This document shows positions 15,001 to 23,994 of a DNA stretch of 64,000 nucleotides, piece after piece. A model generated the notes under the pieces. It saw only the letters and a program-made list of their open reading frames with translations. It searched no databases and was not told the origin of the DNA. Origin of the DNA: Mactromeris polynyma (lineage: Eukaryota > Mollusca > Bivalvia > Venerida > Mactridae). The stretch is from NCBI GenBank assembly GCA_032209605.1, contig JASFXZ010000032.1:5085722-5149721 (forward strand), given 5' to 3'. A program made the translations under genes and the position numbers. How positions within the stretch are numbered: the first letter of the stretch is position 1; the number at the start of each line of letters is the position of its first letter.

Positions 15001-16800
15001 TTATATACCTACCCCAATGTACCAGCTTTTCCTTCCAGAACATTATTGATTTTCCGATGATTTTCACTGATACGGAAGCTAAATGGTAATTCAGTAAACA
15101 AACTTTGAAAGAAATGCTTCCATTCATCTTCAGGAACAAGTCCAATACCCTGTAATGAAGAATGATAACAGTAATGATGAAAGCAGCTATGAAAATCAGA
15201 AAGTTTGAACCAGAAATGGCGATAGAGCTCTTTTACTTTCATTCTTATGCCATTGGCTTGAAACTTGTCATTTACTGCAGTCTGAGGCTAGCCTAGTGCA
15301 GTGGATTTTCACTCCGGATGGTCAAGACGAACTTGTATATATTAAAACTCAAGAAACATAAGCTTTCACAAATTAAGACCATTAATTCTGTGAATAAACC
15401 CCAAAAAAATTAATCATTTATTACAGATACAAACAAGTTGGACAAAATAATTTTTTGAACAGCAACAAGAATATTGTTGTATCATGGCCCACCCAGTCTT
15501 CATGGCACTAAAGATATCGGCCGATATTGTGAATTATCAAAGCAAGACTCACTTAAAATCATACAAAATTGTCTGTAATAATCATTATTCTTCCTGTTAA
15601 AGCCAGTTTCAATTTGGAATTCTTTGTTTTTTAATTCTGTGGGCTCGCATGTTTATAACTAGGTCACCAGAGCATACTATGTAACTAGGTCACCAGAGCA
15701 TACTATGTAAAAAGTTACTAACAAGTTTTCGTTGGGGTTGCTTCAAATGTATTGAAACATATTTTGTAATAATATTTCAACATAATGTATTAATTTTAGA
15801 AATAGTCCGTCCTGAGACAGTATTATACTGGGGTTCTAACAGCTGAATGTTCTCAATCCTGAAGATTTGCACCCCCCTCGGAGTCTAGGGGAAGTGCTTC
15901 AATGACCCAAAATTTTCAGATGCAATTGGTCTGATGATCTAGACTATTAATAAAACGATCAGGCTTTTACTCTTTTCCCCGATAGCTTCTATTAAAAAAA
16001 ACAAGAAAAGTAATCACACCTTATAGTACTTGATAAATGGTGCCATTATCTTTTCTGCATTCTGCAGTGTTACTGTTTCTGTCTGATTCACCGGTGGAGG
16101 CTTCCCTGAAAGTGGCTGAAAAATAAAGATTTTTATTGATAATTGAATAAAGGTAATTCAGCTCTGTGTTCAGTTACGGCTAACAATTGCGAACGCTACG
16201 AAACTGTTTCGTTTTGTATCCCTGACCCACTGTATCACATTGCAAACGTTACATACACCTTAGGTGCGTTCTTAGAAGTAGGGGAAGTAAGCGAGAATGG
16301 TAGCCAATGTAGAAAAGTAGCTGTCTAAAAAACGCTTGAACTATTTAGCAAAGCTAGCACCGTCAGATCACGGCTACTTTTCCTACGTAAGAAACAGCAC
16401 CGCTACTTTCCCTACGAAGCGCTAGGTAGAATTCTTTTTTTCCTACCTCTAAAAACAAGCCTCTTGACTGAACGCAGTCTTAATAGTTATGTTTTGCCAA
16501 AAAATCTTGAATGCCATGCCTTTTGAGGCTGAACCAATCTAAATAATTGACAAAACAAAATATTTATATATATAATTCACCTTTGGCATCATATCTGTGA
16601 AGCCTTTCAGTACTTTGATTAATGAGAAAACAAAAGATGGCCGACGACAGAAGAAATCATATAAATTTCCAACCAATAATTGGCTAAACGAGAAGAAATA
16701 TACAAATCGCAATAACAACCCTGCGCCATAATGAGCAACATATATGTCCGCGATCAAAAATCGTAGAGTGATAAGACTAACTTACTCTTCTTCTAGGCAT
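97..16800 (-). CDS. NSUN2-like RNA m5C methyltransferase paralogue, catalytic residues lost; 3' end outside window
   Basis: Seventeen coding exons, all with GT-AG borders and matching phase: 16786-16800, 16020-16115, 15013-15149, 14418-14519, 13999-14104, 13486-13557, 13124-13205, 12366-12487, 11731-11786, 11321-11395, 10507-10637, 9786-9856, 2558-2682, 2284-2375, 1563-1797, 830-922, 97-229 (1743 nt, 581 residues, open at the left edge). The start MPRRR is a 15-nt exon. Order follows NSUN2: N-terminal segment with EDEWK and SMIPPLL, SAM motif I at residues 177-190, motif IV near 254-266, motif VI near 305-317, the [14 protein letters not shown] block, a Glu/Lys-rich linker, then the C-terminal domain ([13 protein letters not shown]). 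Canonical NSUN2 methylates cytosine in tRNA and other RNA using two cysteines, one each in motifs IV and VI. Here motif I reads APGFQTTQ (Lys to Gln187), motif IV DAPSSDDG (Cys to Ser262) and motif VI CTSSMNP (Cys to Ser312). The ND acidic motif after strand 2 remains. I infer an inactive paralogue that may still bind RNA. The 1563-1797 and 830-922 exons rest mainly on phase and position. Confidence 0.86.
1855..2035 (-). repeat. Diverged SINE 3' part, same family as 10155-10398
   Basis: The stretch with CAGTATTTCAGGCGG, then ACTTGAACCAGTG and TTCACAAGGAACTGAACAC follows, in the same order and orientation, the body of the tRNA-headed SINE at 10155-10398 (ATATTTCAGTTATATACGGC, CACCTAACCAG, TTCCACAAGGAGCCGGCAAC). 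The tRNA-like head is not recognisable here. It lies in an intron of the NSUN2-like gene. Confidence 0.5.
4441..4641. repeat. 67-bp tandem repeat, three copies
   Basis: CTTAAATGTAGGCAATTCAT recurs at 4441, 4508 and 4575, an exact 67-bp period. The first two units are nearly identical; the third has substitutions (GTTTTGGTGTTGAAATG in place of GTTTTTGTGTTTAAATG). Intronic, no coding potential. Confidence 0.9.
5755..5960. repeat. Degenerate short-period tandem repeat (TTTTAATGGG core)
   Basis: The core TTTTAATGGG recurs about nine times, drifting at the left end (TTTGTAATGGG, TTTTAACGGG, TTTTCAATAGG) and homogeneous at the right end as GGGAAACTTCTGATTTTAAT with a ~23-bp unit. It looks like an expanding right end with decaying older copies at the left. 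Confidence 0.8.
8160..8655. repeat. 33-bp minisatellite, about 15 copies
   Basis: Units begin ATGTCACATGACAGTAGTG and continue TTCC/CTCC, GTATA or CATATA, then AGGGG. The first units start at 8175 and 8208 (33 bp). Variants alternate A/G at a few fixed sites, and one unit carries a short insertion (GTACTTTGTGTTCC). Because 33 is a multiple of three, several frames are open through it on both strands; these are not genes. Intronic to the NSUN2-like gene. Nearly every unit holds TCACATGA, an E-box of the form bound by MiT/TFE factors. Confidence 0.95.
9014..9198. mobile_element. MITE with CAGGGGTTCC ends, copy 1
   Basis: The element opens CAGGGGTTCCATTTGACCC and closes GTGGAACCCCTG, an inverted repeat of about 12 bp around a 185-bp AT-rich core containing ATTTTGACCCTTAGGATTTT. 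Copies 2 and 3 are at 12564-12734 and 22019-22326. The ends resemble those of hAT elements, but I could not see a convincing 8-bp target duplication, so the superfamily is open. Confidence 0.75.
10155..10398 (-). mobile_element. tRNA-derived SINE (minus orientation)
   Basis: Read on the minus strand from about 10398: a tRNA-like head with A box (GTGGTCCAGTGGTTAGTGC) and B box (GGGTTCGATTCCC), then a body with CCACATGTTGCCGGC and a tail ending ACGGCGTTAAACCCGATG. The head cannot close an acceptor stem at its 3' side, so it is a SINE promoter and not a tRNA gene. It lies in the intron between NSUN2-like exons 11 and 12. Confidence 0.8.
10965..11308. repeat. ~37-bp tandem repeat, about eight copies
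   Basis: The unit is approximately CAAGGGACATAACTCTGCTT followed by GCCCATTTTTCAAGACT, repeated with drift (CATTTATCACAACT variants; one unit shortened to ATAACTGC). It ends 13 bp before the splice donor of the exon at 11321-11395. Confidence 0.88.
12166..12326. mobile_element. TA-flanked MITE (Tc1/mariner-like ends), 161 bp
   Basis: Starts CAGTAAAACTTCACTTAAAG after a TA and ends TTATTGAGGTTTTACTG before a TA. Subterminal GACCACCTCAATAATAAGACC and GTGATCTTATTATTGAGG are inverted. TA duplication and this terminal form are usual for Tc1/mariner derivatives. Related fragments occur at about 725-785, 14295-14352 and 21365-21560. Confidence 0.82.
12564..12734. mobile_element. MITE with CAGGGGTTCC ends, copy 2
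   Basis: Opens CAGGGGTTCCTCAAAGGTCA, closes GGTCAAACCCCTG. Its core reads as the reverse orientation of copy 1 (TCCTGAGGGTCAAAATGTG against ATTTTGACCCTTAGGATTTT), showing both orientations of one family inside one gene. Confidence 0.72.
15655..15712. repeat. ~28-bp direct duplication
   Basis: AACTAGGTCACCAGAGCATA followed by CTATGTA occurs twice back to back. Intronic, two copies only. Confidence 0.85.
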
Positions 16801-18379
16801 TTTGATGTGTTTACTTCCTAGCCGGTAATAATGCACGCCAAAATTCAGATGTGTTTGATTTTTGTTGGCGATAACATTTGTCTCTTATGAATCGAATGTT
16901 GATCAAACGAGACACGTTTGGATTTATAAAAAATAAAGAGTAGGTAAATGATTATTCAAAGAAACAGGTTGTAATTATTTTTTACTGAGAATGTATAAGA
17001 AATGTCTTGATGTTATTTGCCTAATATACTGGTCTAATATACGAAGAACATGTTCTCCATGTGTTGCACGATCTTGAGCTGACAGAAGAAACTCGCATCC
17101 ATGTGCAGATTCACTTCTGTTTCATCTTAGATGGTACGAGGAATTTTAAAGCGTAAGATAATGTTCGATTAACACGAATTCAACGTTTTCTGTGATTATT
17201 CCTTTGTATGCGCTGTCTGTGTTGCTTATGGGTTTTGTCATAAATAACATCAAACAAGCTGATTTCGACCACAACCTAATTTCGACCGGTACCGGAAAGT
17301 ACTTGGTTATTAAATTCTAATTACGACCCATTCCATGATTTGGTCTGCATTTGTAGACAGCTAGTCACCTCTCTTACAGAACCTCCATACATCAATGGTG
17401 TCACAACGTTGTAAAAGGCCCTACACCGTAAAGAAGCAGAAGCAGAAGCAGAAGCAGAAGGTTCATCAAACAATTTTGATATTCAGGTAACTTTGAGATG
17501 GGCTATACCTCTTAATGTTATATGTATTATTTATGACTATTATGCACCAGTCAATTGTAACTACGGCCCCCCCCCCCAGGTCCGGGGAATAGTGGGGACT
17601 TTGACTTTCGGTCAAGCCAATCCCAGGTAAAATCCCCGCCCTGCGGGGACAAACTGCTGGTAAAATCCCCGCCAAATGCCCCCGCACCCTGGGGACATCC
17701 TAGGTAAGGCCCATTCCCCGCTATTTTTCGGCGTGAAAACAAAACCACCGCATTCACTCGGCACTGCGGGGCCACCTGGAAGGTAAAAACATGGCCCATT
17801 TCCCCCGCTATCCCCGGTATACCCCCGGACCTGGGGGGGGGGGGGGCCGTGGTTACAATTGACTGGTGCATCAACAGCAAGCATGTACTATAATGTATTC
17901 TACTGCTATATATGTAAATTGTTTTTGAAATTGAATGGAATAAATACATTGTGACAGACACTACAAGTTACTGACCTAAGCCATGATGTACACTAGTTCC
18001 ACTGTATTTTCTCTAGTTGAAAGTATCGGACATGTACATGCCCATTTAATGTAGTGTTGTATTTATAGGACTAAATTTCTCTTACTGGCGATCTAGCTCT
18101 ATTAATTAATCAATAATTTTTATCTCATTGTATACAGTATACATGTATTCCCAAGTTGTATCTTTCGACTTGGCATTAAAAAATTGGCCTCCTGTCCATA
18201 ACCTTGTGAGTGTCCCCTACCTGTTGAAAAATATGCAGTGTTACTATTTTATTTATTTTCTTCTTTCAGGTTGTGGGAAACGATTCTTAGTATTTTCTAT
18301 TGGACATTGAACAGACCTATGAAACAAAGTCTTCAGTCAGACGTTCGTTGATAAAATTGTTTTGATCCTTTTTTGGACA
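16801..18379. promoter_or_regulatory. Shared upstream region of the head-to-head NSUN2-like and ASTE1 genes
   Basis: The two start codons diverge 1.58 kb apart. The interval contains a GC-rich fold-back element (17543-17870), a CAGAAG-type short repeat (about 17434-17461) and, before the ASTE1 start, a pyrimidine tract plus CAG at about 18248-18269 that looks like a splice acceptor for a 5' UTR intron. I see no clear TATA box or CpG island outside the fold-back. Both promoters presumably lie here, but this is inferred from geometry only. Confidence 0.45.
17543..17870. mobile_element. GC-rich inverted-repeat element, 328 bp
   Basis: The outer ~45 bp are inverted copies: TGCACCAGTCAATTGTAACT with a C-run and CAGGTCCGGGG on the left, CCCCCGGACCTG with a G-run and AGTTACAATTGACTGGTGCA-type sequence (GGTTACAATTGACTGGTGCA) on the right. 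The interior is rich in CCCCGC and GGGGAC in an otherwise AT-rich region. The outermost TGCA could be a 4-bp target duplication, but it is itself palindromic, so this cannot be settled here. Open frames through it are by-products of its composition. Confidence 0.85.
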
Positions 18380-20665
18380 ATGGGTGTGAAGGGATTTTCG
18401 TCATTTATTGATGAAAATAAGAATATTTTTCTATCTGAGCATAAACTTCATGACACCAAAGTGATAATCGACGGATCCAATTTGTATCATTTCTTGTATT
18501 ACCACTATAAAATTTCTCATCAGTTTGGCGGTGATTACGATCATTATGCTAGAAAGTGTAAGCGTTTCTTTAACTTGCTTAAAGAATGCAATGTAAAGCC
18601 TTACGTTGTATTAGATGGGGGATATGATCCAGGTGACAGAAAACTTAGTACAGTTCTCGATCGTATGAATGACAGGCGTAAGAAAGTTGGTCTCATTTGT
18701 GCCAAAGGAAGAGGATGTGTATTGCCTGTGCTTGCGTATGAAACATTTCGTCAAGTGCTCGTTGAGTTGAATATACCACATGCAGCCTGCGTTTATGAAG
18801 CAGATCGAGAGATCGCAGTGTTGGCGAAAAGATGGAATTGTCCAGTGATGAGTAACGATAGTGACTTTTTTGTATATGAACTCCAAGGCGGCTTTATACC
18901 TTTAGATTACATCAACTTGACATTGTGTGTTTGTAATACCAAGACTGGAAAAGCATCTATCTTAGATCTAAATAGATCAGCTACTGAGGAGGAGTATGTT
19001 TATATACCCGTTATGTTTTATAACTGTCAGAGATTTACTGATCAGTTCAAGGACAAATTTGCCAAGTTCATTCTGCCAGTGTTTGCGACTGTTATGGGAA
19101 ATGACTATGTGGATTTTTCTGTGTTATACAGTTTCTATTCCCAGTTACAAGTGCCAAAAAACCCTAGTAAGAAGTCCTTTAAAGTCAAAGCTCAGGGGCG
19201 ACTACAAGGTATATTACATTGGCTTGACTACGTGAAATCCGAGGATGATGCCGTTCAGCAGGTGCTAGCAACAGTAGCTACAGACAAAAGAGATTCTGCG
19301 AAGAAAATTTTGTTAAATTCTGTTACAGAATACAAGGATATTGATGACTTTGCTATGTTTGATATTGAAGAATTTTTAACTGGTTATTATAAAGTTGGCA
19401 ATGACACAGACCGCTGTGAAATCTCATGCAGTAAGAATGAGACAGTTTTACCGCAATTAACGGACTATTATGGCAATAAACTCCCCGATTGGTTTGCAAC
19501 TAAGCTGAGATCATGTGAAATAAATGGTTCCTTCCTGCAGAATGCTAGCGTAGTTCATAGAGTCATGTTCAATTGTCAGATTGAGAATTTAAGAGTAGCT
19601 TCAACCTATGCTTGCTCTAGACACATCAGAGCTTGTATTTATGGTATTATATTTGGTGATGTTGATATCTCGGATGAATCAAATAGACATAATTGTGTGG
19701 AAGAATATGATCGGGATGGTATTAATACAAAGAAATTTTACGTTAAGCCAGTCCAGACTTTACCAAGTTTATCTCCCATACCTAGCGTCCATGTTATTTC
19801 ATCATTGACCATCAAGGACAGAAAAAGGTGTCTTTTTGTTTGTCTTGACATGCTGCCATCAAATTCCATGTCAGAAAATCTGCATGATTCTTCAGCTGTT
19901 TTAGTGCTAACCTTGACCCAGTGGATCAAAAATGCTCAGCCAAAGGTCACTGAAAGTCATTTGAATTCCCTGTTAATGTGTATTATTATCTTGCACATTA
20001 AGGCTTGGGATTGGCTGAACATGAAGAATTCACAAGGAGTCGCACCCTTTGTACCTGATTTGTATGAAGATATTGTTTCTGCATGTGAGAGAATGGAGGA
20101 AGGTCATGTGCAGTTTCTGATGAAACGCATGGAAAAGCATTTTGTACGTCCAGAGCATTCGGCAAAAAATCCTCGTGAGAATAAAATTATTCATGGGTTT
20201 TCACAGTTCCAAAGTTGTTACATGGACACACTGTATCTTAACCAAGTTTTAAATCTTCCTGTCTGTGTTCCAAGCCCTAGTGTCATCCTGAACAATACAT
20301 TTGTATACAATCTGTGTCAAGACCTTGACCTTCGACCTTGTGCTGACCTCTATCTTGCAGATATGCTTTCCAGAGACTCGGCACTCTTCAAAGTTTTCAA
20401 TGATTTGAAGGATGCAGTTATCAGTTTGTGTAAGAAGGACACATTTGAGTTTGATAAAAGGTCAAAGGTTGAAGGTCATGGTAAGTCAAAGGGCAAATCG
20501 AAGAAAAAACCAAAAAGAAAGAACATGAAGTCAGATAAAACTGTGACGGAGCGATCGAATGATGACAGTAGCAAATCAGATGATAGCAATGATGATGTAA
20601 AACATCACGCTATTGTTAATTGTGATGTTAGTAATAAATTTGCTCTGTTAGATCTCTCTGAGTAA
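18380..20665 (+). CDS. ASTE1: Asteroid homolog 1 (ASTE1), XPG/FEN1-family structure-specific nuclease
   Basis: A single uninterrupted frame of 761 residues. I start at MGVKGF (18380), not the in-frame ATG six codons earlier, because asteroid proteins begin MGI/VxG at the nuclease N-terminus. XPG-N region about residues 1-100 (VIIDGSNLYHF with Asp31; VVLDGGYDPGDRKL with Asp79); XPG-I region about 115-170 (VYEADREIAVLAKRWNCPV, then SNDSDFFVY with Asp160 and Asp162). These acids match the metal-ion ligands of FEN1-type enzymes. The middle is poorly conserved helical sequence. The C-terminus (about 695-740) is a Lys/Ser tail (KSKGKSKKKPKRKN, then SNDDSSKSDDSNDD), plausibly a nuclear localisation signal and phosphorylation sites. 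Vertebrate ASTE1 is reported to trim 3' overhangs at DNA breaks, limiting or directing end repair; the same role is inferred here. A pyrimidine-rich acceptor near 18269 suggests a spliced 5' UTR. No lesion seen. Confidence 0.93.
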   Translation: MGVKGFSSFIDENKNIFLSEHKLHDTKVIIDGSNLYHFLYYHYKISHQFGGDYDHYARKCKRFFNLLKECNVKPYVVLDGGYDPGDRKLSTVLDRMNDRRKKVGLICAKGRGCVLPVLAYETFRQVLVELNIPHAACVYEADREIAVLAKRWNCPVMSNDSDFFVYELQGGFIPLDYINLTLCVCNTKTGKASILDLNRSATEEEYVYIPVMFYNCQRFTDQFKDKFAKFILPVFATVMGNDYVDFSVLYSFYSQLQVPKNPSKKSFKVKAQGRLQGILHWLDYVKSEDDAVQQVLATVATDKRDSAKKILLNSVTEYKDIDDFAMFDIEEFLTGYYKVGNDTDRCEISCSKNETVLPQLTDYYGNKLPDWFATKLRSCEINGSFLQNASVVHRVMFNCQIENLRVASTYACSRHIRACIYGIIFGDVDISDESNRHNCVEEYDRDGINTKKFYVKPVQTLPSLSPIPSVHVISSLTIKDRKRCLFVCLDMLPSNSMSENLHDSSAVLVLTLTQWIKNAQPKVTESHLNSLLMCIIILHIKAWDWLNMKNSQGVAPFVPDLYEDIVSACERMEEGHVQFLMKRMEKHFVRPEHSAKNPRENKIIHGFSQFQSCYMDTLYLNQVLNLPVCVPSPSVILNNTFVYNLCQDLDLRPCADLYLADMLSRDSALFKVFNDLKDAVISLCKKDTFEFDKRSKVEGHGKSKGKSKKKPKRKNMKSDKTVTERSNDDSSKSDDSNDDVKHHAIVNCDVSNKFALLDLSE

Positions 20666-21364
20666 GGAAGATGTCTTGAGGTATGCTGTGATTGTCAGAA
20701 GCCCGAGTGGATAGAATTTGCTGCTATCCAAATGATTTGGCTCCTTAAACTTTAGTAGCTTCGCTTCTGATTTGCATTTGACTGCGTATTTGGGTATGAA
20801 CCCTGCGCAAAGCGCATGATCTCTGTGAAATTTTGCGAGGGCATTTGACCTTCACCTCTGATTCATTAGCTGAGATATTGAACAATAATAGTTTTGTTTT
20901 GGGGTGATTTTATTTGGACTGCTATATATTATATTATTGTTGCAGATAAATGTGCCTTTTGTATTTGATGATTAATGATTTTTACCATCTATGTATTCTA
21001 AATTCTTGTTTAAGGGTCTCGACTCACTCATGTACAAAACTACAAATAACAAACACTTATTTGCTGCTGGCAAGACTTTCGTTTATTGAAGGGGTTATGG
21101 TAGATAATCATACATTATTGTGTAAACAATATCTTCTTTGTTGACTTGACTCTCTCTCTATATGAATTGTACGTAATATAATTCTAGTCAAACACATATA
21201 CTTCATGCCCACGATCGACCTACGGGCTTTGTTGAGAAACCAACTTGGCCTAAATTGATCGCCATCTTAAGTATTTATCTGCGGAATGACAGCAATTGTT
21301 TTCGAATTTGAATGATTCACACAATTATTTTACGTGCGTAACTCCTTTGAAGTTTTTGTAGGGG

Positions 21365-21560
21365 TACAACTTCAATAATACGAGTACAACTTCAATAATA
21401 TGACCACATTTGGGACCCTTGCAAACTGGTCTTAATATTGAGGTGGTCTTGATATTGAGGTTGAATAAGAGCAAAATAGGGAAAATGGACTTGAACATTG
21501 TGTTCTTAATTTTGAGGTGGTCTGATTGTTGAGGTGGTCTTTATGTGATGTTTTTACTGT
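21365..21560. mobile_element. Degenerate TA-MITE related to 12166-12326
   Basis: Ends TTTTTACTGT and repeats GAGGTGGTCTTGATATTGAG and GATTGTTGAGGTGGTCTTTA; the left end (ACAACTTCAATAATA, duplicated) is eroded. The order and words match the better preserved copy at 12166-12326 in inverse orientation. Confidence 0.6.
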
Positions 21561-22018
21561 GCTAAATAAATGCAATTTGACTTGCAGTTAGTGTATTTTA
21601 ATACTTTATAACAAGGCCATCCTTAAAAAATGTTTGTTTGTGGTTACGCAACCCGTAATTTTAACAGTGGGTGGGTAGGTAAGTTTATTTAGTGTTTTTT
21701 CTGTTTGGTAATGGATGAACCTGAAAAAATAAATTGTCGAGGCATTTTTACCTGAGTCGGATACGTTACTTTAAACAAACTATTTATTAAGGATGTCCTA
21801 ATTATGAAATTTTTATCATTATTGTTAAGATTAATTGTATTTTGATGGCTTTCATAATTATTGCAATTATTTTGCAGGAGGTTTGAATAAAGTTGTTATG
21901 TATGAAACCCATGTTTGTTTTTGTGTTATTCTGTTGGTGCCTACCAGGTTAGATCAGTGGGTTGAAAGCTTATTGGGTTATCTCGAGTGTAAAACCCAGG
22001 TGAGACATGACGCCCTCA

Positions 22019-22326
22019 CAGGGGTTCCATTAGGGGCTGAATCTCGAGGGCCATTTTGATAATTTTTTACCGGATTTTACCATTTTATAGCCAAATATCT
22101 AAAATTTATAGACAATTTTACCCTTTAGCCAGATTCTTTAGGGTCAAAATGTATGGTTTTGGAAATTACAGGGTCAAAGGGTCAAATCCAGGTTCTGGGA
22201 GTCCCGTTGTTGAAAAAGTAGCAGTCCCATGCAACTTCAAGCGAGTCCCGAAGCAACAAGGGGATGGCTGGTGAAGGTGGTGTCCCCCTCTGCCTCTTTT
22301 ATATCTTCCGTCAAATGGAACCCCTG
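22019..22326. mobile_element. MITE with CAGGGGTTCC ends, copy 3 (composite)
   Basis: Opens CAGGGGTTCCATTAGGGGCT and closes AATGGAACCCCTG, 308 bp. The left two thirds match copies 1 and 2 (TTTAGGGTCAAAATGTATGG). The right third contains GGGAGTCCCG and GCAGTCCCA, sequence also found in the different element at 63394-63576, so this copy seems to combine two element types. Confidence 0.68.
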
Positions 22327-23305
22327 CTCTCATTGATGATAATGATTTGACTGGAGGTAACATTGTACATTTAGTCTCATTAATTCTACACTGCTGCTTC
22401 ATGTGGAAAGTTGTCATTTCTTTGCAGGAGGATTCGTTGGTACTGGTTGGAAACCAAGGAACATATAGGTTAAGTCTATTTTTGTGTTTTTAAAATTAGT
22501 ACTAATTTAACCTCTCTAGAGGAACAACCTTTCAACATCAGCCAAGATCTGTATCTCCAAATACCCTGGAGAGGTGGAGAGATTTCGTGTTCCGTGAAAT
22601 AGACTTCGTTCGGATTTTTAGCTCGTCTGAGCTTTCGTGATCATTTGGCGTCAGTTGTCTGACCATCCACACTTTTATCTTAAACTTCTTGTAACTCTGA
22701 GTTAAGTTCACAGAAATAATCCTTATGTGGTCCCCTTCATCAATTGTTCAAATAATTTAATTCCACACAGAATTCTGGTTGCCATGGTAATGGAGAGTAA
22801 AAGCAAAAAACCTACTGGCACAATTTCAATAAAACTTCAAACAAAATTAATATACCTTGGGTGAACCTCTACCAAGAATGTTCAAATTGTTTGATTTGTC
22901 AAAAAACATGACTGCCAAGGGCGGAACCACTTTTCCTTTATGTATATTGTGGAAACTTCAAGAATGGACTTTGACAAAATGCTTGATCGCTCTATGTCGG
23001 AGAATTAGACCCCCCAAACAAGACAAAAAGTATAATTCCCCTGGACCAGTCTGTCTGTTGCAAGATATTGAAAGGCGCATAATGAAAGAACTGTAAGTGT
23101 CTTTAAAATCCCTTCAAGTCGCAGTCGGTGATAAAAATATATGACTTATTCATATACAATATTATATAATAAGATTTGATTCAGTATTAACGCCTGTCAT
23201 TAAAATTAAATACAAGAAATCACTACATGTTGAGATTGGCTTTGTCTATAGTTAATCTAGAATTCATCATAAATTTTGTGATAAAACATGTTGCAGACAC
23301 CATTT

Positions 23306-23543
23306 GAGCGCTGCTTTGGGATTTACAACCTCTTCTGTAAGTGCCGTCATTTCAAGAACATGCAACATATGTGATGTCACTATTTGCAAGCAGGAAACAA
23401 TATTTACTCCGTATGGTTACTTCGTTTTCATATTGCCATATGGGGCAAATATTGCTTACTGTCAGTACATGGTGACGTCACATGTGAAGTTTCTGGAAAT
23501 GACGTCACTTAAAGAAGACTTGTTGGAAATCCTACTGCGGCAC
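23306..23543. mobile_element. Palindromic MITE with cAMP-response-element sequences, copy 1
   Basis: The two halves are inverted over ~36 bp at the ends (GCTTTGGGATTTACAACCTC... against the complement of ...TTGTTGGAAATCCTACTGC). It contains two exact TGACGTCA octamers (23473-23480 and 23500-23507). A homologous element is at 46055-46273. Confidence 0.78.
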
Positions 23544-23639
23544 TTTTTTCGTCTGTATACATTGTTAAATAATGACTGAGCTTTTAAACTAATGGAGGAT
23601 CTTGTAAATATAAGTCATTTTTTATTCAATCTACTAAGT

Positions 23640-23910
23640 CTTCTATATTCTGTCCCAGTATTTTGACTGACGGTTCTTAGGCTGTACATCGCTGTATGGT
23701 TATTATTCTTTTTGTGTTTTCATTGCAATTAATCTATGTTAAATTTCCCTTTCGTCCTGTGCAATTCTTTCACTTTATATAGTGTTCATGTTATTTTCTC
23801 ACCAGTTTCGGTCTATTGTTGCCAGCTGTCTTGGTTTAGGCTTATGCTGTGATATTTTCTATACATTTACCCCCCCCCTGTTTGTCCTCTTTGTATTAGT
23901 ACCCGAAAGC
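23640..23910 (+). repeat. R1 dispersed repeat, 5' part
   Basis: Contains CCAGTATTTTGACTGACGGT, TCGCTGTATGGTTATTATTC and TTTCGGTCTATTGTTGCCAG, the 5' half of the R1 family; stops where the hairpin at 23911 begins. Confidence 0.75.
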
Positions 23911-23994
23911 ATGTCGAGGGTTCAGTGCAAGACTATACTAACTCCTATATAAATACATAGGAGTTAGTATAGTCTTGCGCTGAACCCTCGATGT
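23911..23994. repeat. Near-perfect 38-bp hairpin with 8-nt loop
   Basis: Arms 23911-23948 and 23957-23994. The 5' arm starts TCGAGGGTTCAGTGCAAGAC at 23914 and the 3' arm ends CTTGCGCTGAACCCTCGA at 23991. The single arm difference (T against G) is a G-U wobble in RNA, as are two of the three outer pairs. The loop is ATAAATAC. A weaker inverted pair follows at once (AAGGGAATTAACT / AGTTAATTCCCTT at about 24006-24060). Confidence 0.9.

Noticed and set aside
17551..17961. 136- and 90-codon Gly/Pro-rich frames
   Set aside because: They come from the GC-rich fold-back element and have no recognisable domain.
18362..18379. Earlier in-frame ATG for ASTE1
   Set aside because: It would add six residues before the conserved MGVKGF nuclease N-terminus, which in this family begins the protein.
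23911..23994. Calling the hairpin a microRNA gene
   Set aside because: Pairing is too perfect and too long for a typical animal pre-miRNA and there is no expression evidence; left as a hairpin or fold-back.
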